A stretch of DNA of 64,000 bases from Linum tenue (Eukaryota; Streptophyta; Magnoliopsida; Malpighiales; Linaceae), in contig CAMGYJ010000010.1 of the NCBI GenBank assembly GCA_946122785.1, positions 53,010,162-53,074,161 on the forward strand. Direction: 5' to 3'. Shown here in pieces: positions 56,916 through 64,000 of this stretch. The notes under the pieces were generated by a model. The model made no database searches, was not told the DNA's origin, and saw only the letters and a list, made by a program, of their open reading frames with translations. Every line of letters starts with the position of its first letter. The first letter of the stretch is position 1. Made by a program: the position numbers and the translations under genes.

Positions 56916-58225
56916 TGTACAAATGAGATATTGGATAGGAGTTGTATATGTTTTTCACTCACTAGACTTGGGTGAATTAGATTACAAGATTTTGATCTTT
57001 TGTAGAGTTTGGTATTTCATGTTTGGAATGTTCAAATAGTTCCTTTTTTGCCAGGTATTTCAAGTTGTTCCTCGAGTTCCGATATGTCAACTTATGCAAA
57101 TTGATAAGTTGCATAGACTCTTAAATTAGCAACGGATTGAAGTCAGTTAAGAAAATAAGATGACTTATGTAATATAAGTTAGTACTAAGATCGAGTAATT
57201 AGATCGATCTGTATTGCATAGGAGGTACAATGAGTATTCCGTACGAGCTTATTTAAGTGTTTATATGACCTTTACTATAATCCGTTTGAATTTTGAATGA
57301 GTAGACACATAAATCTGAACAATTTTGACACTTTTTCTTTTTGAGAAAAATTAATGTAGTAATTTACTTGAGATATGTTTGTACTTCTAATGATAAATTT
57401 ATCAGTAGACATCAACTTTTAACAAATTTATTACCCCAAAAAATTTAGTGACCATGTAATTGAAAAAGGGTTTTTGTTGCTTCACCCAAAACATTTCCCT
57501 CTTTTATCTTTTCAATCCAAACAAACCTTACTTATCAAGAATTTGGGTGAATTGTTCCTTGTTTAACAAAACCTAACTATTGTTTACTTCATAAATAACA
57601 CTTCCTCTCGAATGTGGCAGCCTACCAACATTGATTTTTTTTTGTTCTCATTCAACCTTTGAAATTTCCAAATGCATCCTCCAAAGGAATGGGGGTTTCT
57701 TGACTATGTAAACCTCTTATCTTATTCTTAATGGGTTTTGACTCTTGATTGAGTCACCTTCCTCAGATTAACCAATTGAATAAGTTACATTAGGGTATTA
57801 TTCCCCCTTATTTATACTAGCATGAAATCTCAATAGGAACCTCAAGTGGTCTACTAAATCCTGATTTTTGTATTAAACTTAATCTAGCACTTTTAGATCC
57901 TAATCTTCATTTAACAGCAAAATTTATTTTAAGAGAAATTCAGCTGGAAAATAAATTCTTTTTATATATGAGTCATTTCCATCATGGCTTCCTGGAATCT
58001 GCACGATGGAAAATTAGTATATTAAATAATGAGGCAATCTTGACTTGAATTTTCTACGAAAGCCAACAGGATCAAATCAAACCTTTTTTTTTAACTTCCC
58101 AATCAAGCAAAAATGATTGTTTTATTTGCTTACCAAGATTTCCTTAAATTCCTCGTCCAATTGCACATCTTCCATTGTTGTCTGCTGTTTCATACTTTCT
58201 CCCTTTTTCCATTTCTGGTTTAGCA
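56916..58225. other. Remainder of the predicted 5'UTR intron
   Basis: AT-rich sequence without recognised genes or repeats. It ends with a pyrimidine-rich tract and a TTTAG acceptor immediately before the coding start. Confidence 0.5.
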
Positions 58226-62932
<4,707 letters not shown>

Positions 62933-63599
62933 GGGTTATTTTTTTTTTGAACAATTTGATTTGTATGAACTGTGTATATAGTTATATGAAGCATCATAGT
63001 GTCATCCCATTTTGGTAGAGGTAATGTAAAGTGATGTAATTGAAAGGGGGTTTTGACAATGATATGAAAGGATTAATGTGTAGGCGGTTTGTATTATGCT
63101 CTACATGCTTCTCTTGGCTAACTTGAGCTAGGTTTAAAGTCAACAATCGAAGTGTCTTGAAGGCTTTATCCAAATCTATAATAATTACATATCCAGTCAT
63201 ATTTTAGGATTATTTATATCTTGCGCACGAAATTCACTTTGCAACAATTCACATTCCACAATCAAAATGAATATATTTAAGGATTGACATATTTTCAGAC
63301 TCGATATATTACATTACAATTTACATAACTAAACAAATATGAAGATAAAGAACTTCAATATCTCTCAATTAAAAGTTTGAGCTATTACTCAATTGTGTCT
63401 CAAATAAGCCAACTAATAAGCAACATTCACGAGTACAAATCATTGCCGCTAAGTTCCAAAATTGTTTACAAGAGGATTTTTTTTGTCATAGAAATCCTTG
63501 CGGATTAACCAGATAAGCGTGTGAAACCACAACAATGATGGCCCCTACACGGACTCAAAGACAGACCATGTACGAATAATCATATAAGACATTACTAAT
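62933..63599. other. 3' flank of the glucosylceramidase gene
   Basis: AT-rich 3' untranslated and intergenic sequence. A TTTACAAGAGGATTT motif near 63467 recurs at 63780, showing small duplications in this zone. No gene was recognised. Confidence 0.5.
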
Positions 63600-63842
63600 A
63601 CCAGGATAGCGTAGAACATTACACTCCACACAATGGGCAGCCCGATTCGCTTATCGAGAAGTGTAAGCAAAATGAACTAAGGGAAGATGACCAATGAGAT
63701 CAAGCACTTCTCGGTAAATGGCGTCACAACGAGCATCACGAGGATTGCAGGGACTAATGTGAACAAAGATTAACCAATGTTTACAAGAGGATTTGTTAGC
63801 CAATGTTTCACAAAGATTAACGGCGAGGACTAATGTGAACAA
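63600..63842 (-). pseudogene. Decayed RNase H-like fragment
   Basis: The minus strand encodes CDAIYREVLDLIGHLPLVHF followed by AYTSR, a stop codon, then ANRAAHCVE. This resembles the end of plant RNase H-like (RVT_3) domains, which carry an ANRAAHxVA motif and occur in LINE-type elements and in host genes. The in-frame stop and an internal duplication at 63740-63840 show that it is broken. The assignment rests on one short motif block. Confidence 0.45.
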
Positions 63843-64000
63843 TTTTGAACTTGAGCGTCTAACAATTCATAATTAAAAGTTAAGGGATCTCTTTAGAGTT
63901 TAGAAGAAACGCCACTTCCGCACTCTTCGGTCTTCACTCCGATCTCCAACGCTCAGAAAGCAACTAAGGAAGCTCCCGCCACTGCACCAAGAAGAAGAAG
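63843..64000. other. Window end, unresolved
   Basis: Sequence near 63900-64000 (ACGCCACTTCCGCACTCTTC onward) is less AT-rich and could be the 5' leader of a gene beyond the window. No start codon or product can be called. Confidence 0.3.

Overview
The window is nuclear DNA of a dicot plant. The evidence is GT-AG introns, three TIR-NB-LRR (TNL) immune-receptor genes (a class expanded in dicots and absent from grasses), a chloroplast-targeted PPR gene, and plant-type transposons. The species cannot be named from sequence alone. I see no rRNA, tRNA, CRISPR or prokaryotic features.

Layout. 1-5017: the 5' part of a Ty1/copia retrotransposon on the minus strand. It has an LTR with a TATA box, a tRNA-iMet primer-binding site, and a polyprotein frame that stays open for 1,513 codons to the window edge. 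5018-11500: AT-rich intergenic DNA with one short TIR element (10244-10796). 11532-14562: a ten-exon amidase-signature gene. 14905-16992: an intronless PPR gene on the minus strand, similar to Arabidopsis At1g71460. 17153-31820: three tandem plus-strand TNL genes (A, B, C) plus a TNL relic and a probable SINE between B and C. B and C are close duplicates with identical lengths of their two largest exons; A is more diverged.

32428-47315: a ~14.9-kb satellite array with a ~347-bp unit built from two related halves (~147 and ~200 bp). Its polarity flips once, at about 41077, and the two arms are different subfamilies with their own higher-order repeats. 47316-49033: a CACTA-like non-autonomous element with palindromic subterminal repeats and a captured 5' fragment of a plant-mobile-domain (MAIN-like) gene.

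49918-53918: a 13-exon protein phosphatase methylesterase (PME1) gene on the minus strand. 55020-62932: an 18-coding-exon non-lysosomal glucosylceramidase (GBA2/GH116) gene on the plus strand. It probably has a non-coding first exon and a ~3-kb 5'UTR intron that carries an hAT-type element with a perfect 8-bp target duplication. 62933-64000: intergenic, with a decayed RNase H-like fragment.

The single-copy genes (amidase, PPR, PME1, glucosylceramidase) look like ordinary conserved genes. The TNL cluster and adjoining satellite/transposon block (17-49 kb) is the accessory region. Exon coordinates were obtained by reading splice sites and checking that phases add up; each multi-exon CDS given here sums to a whole number of codons.
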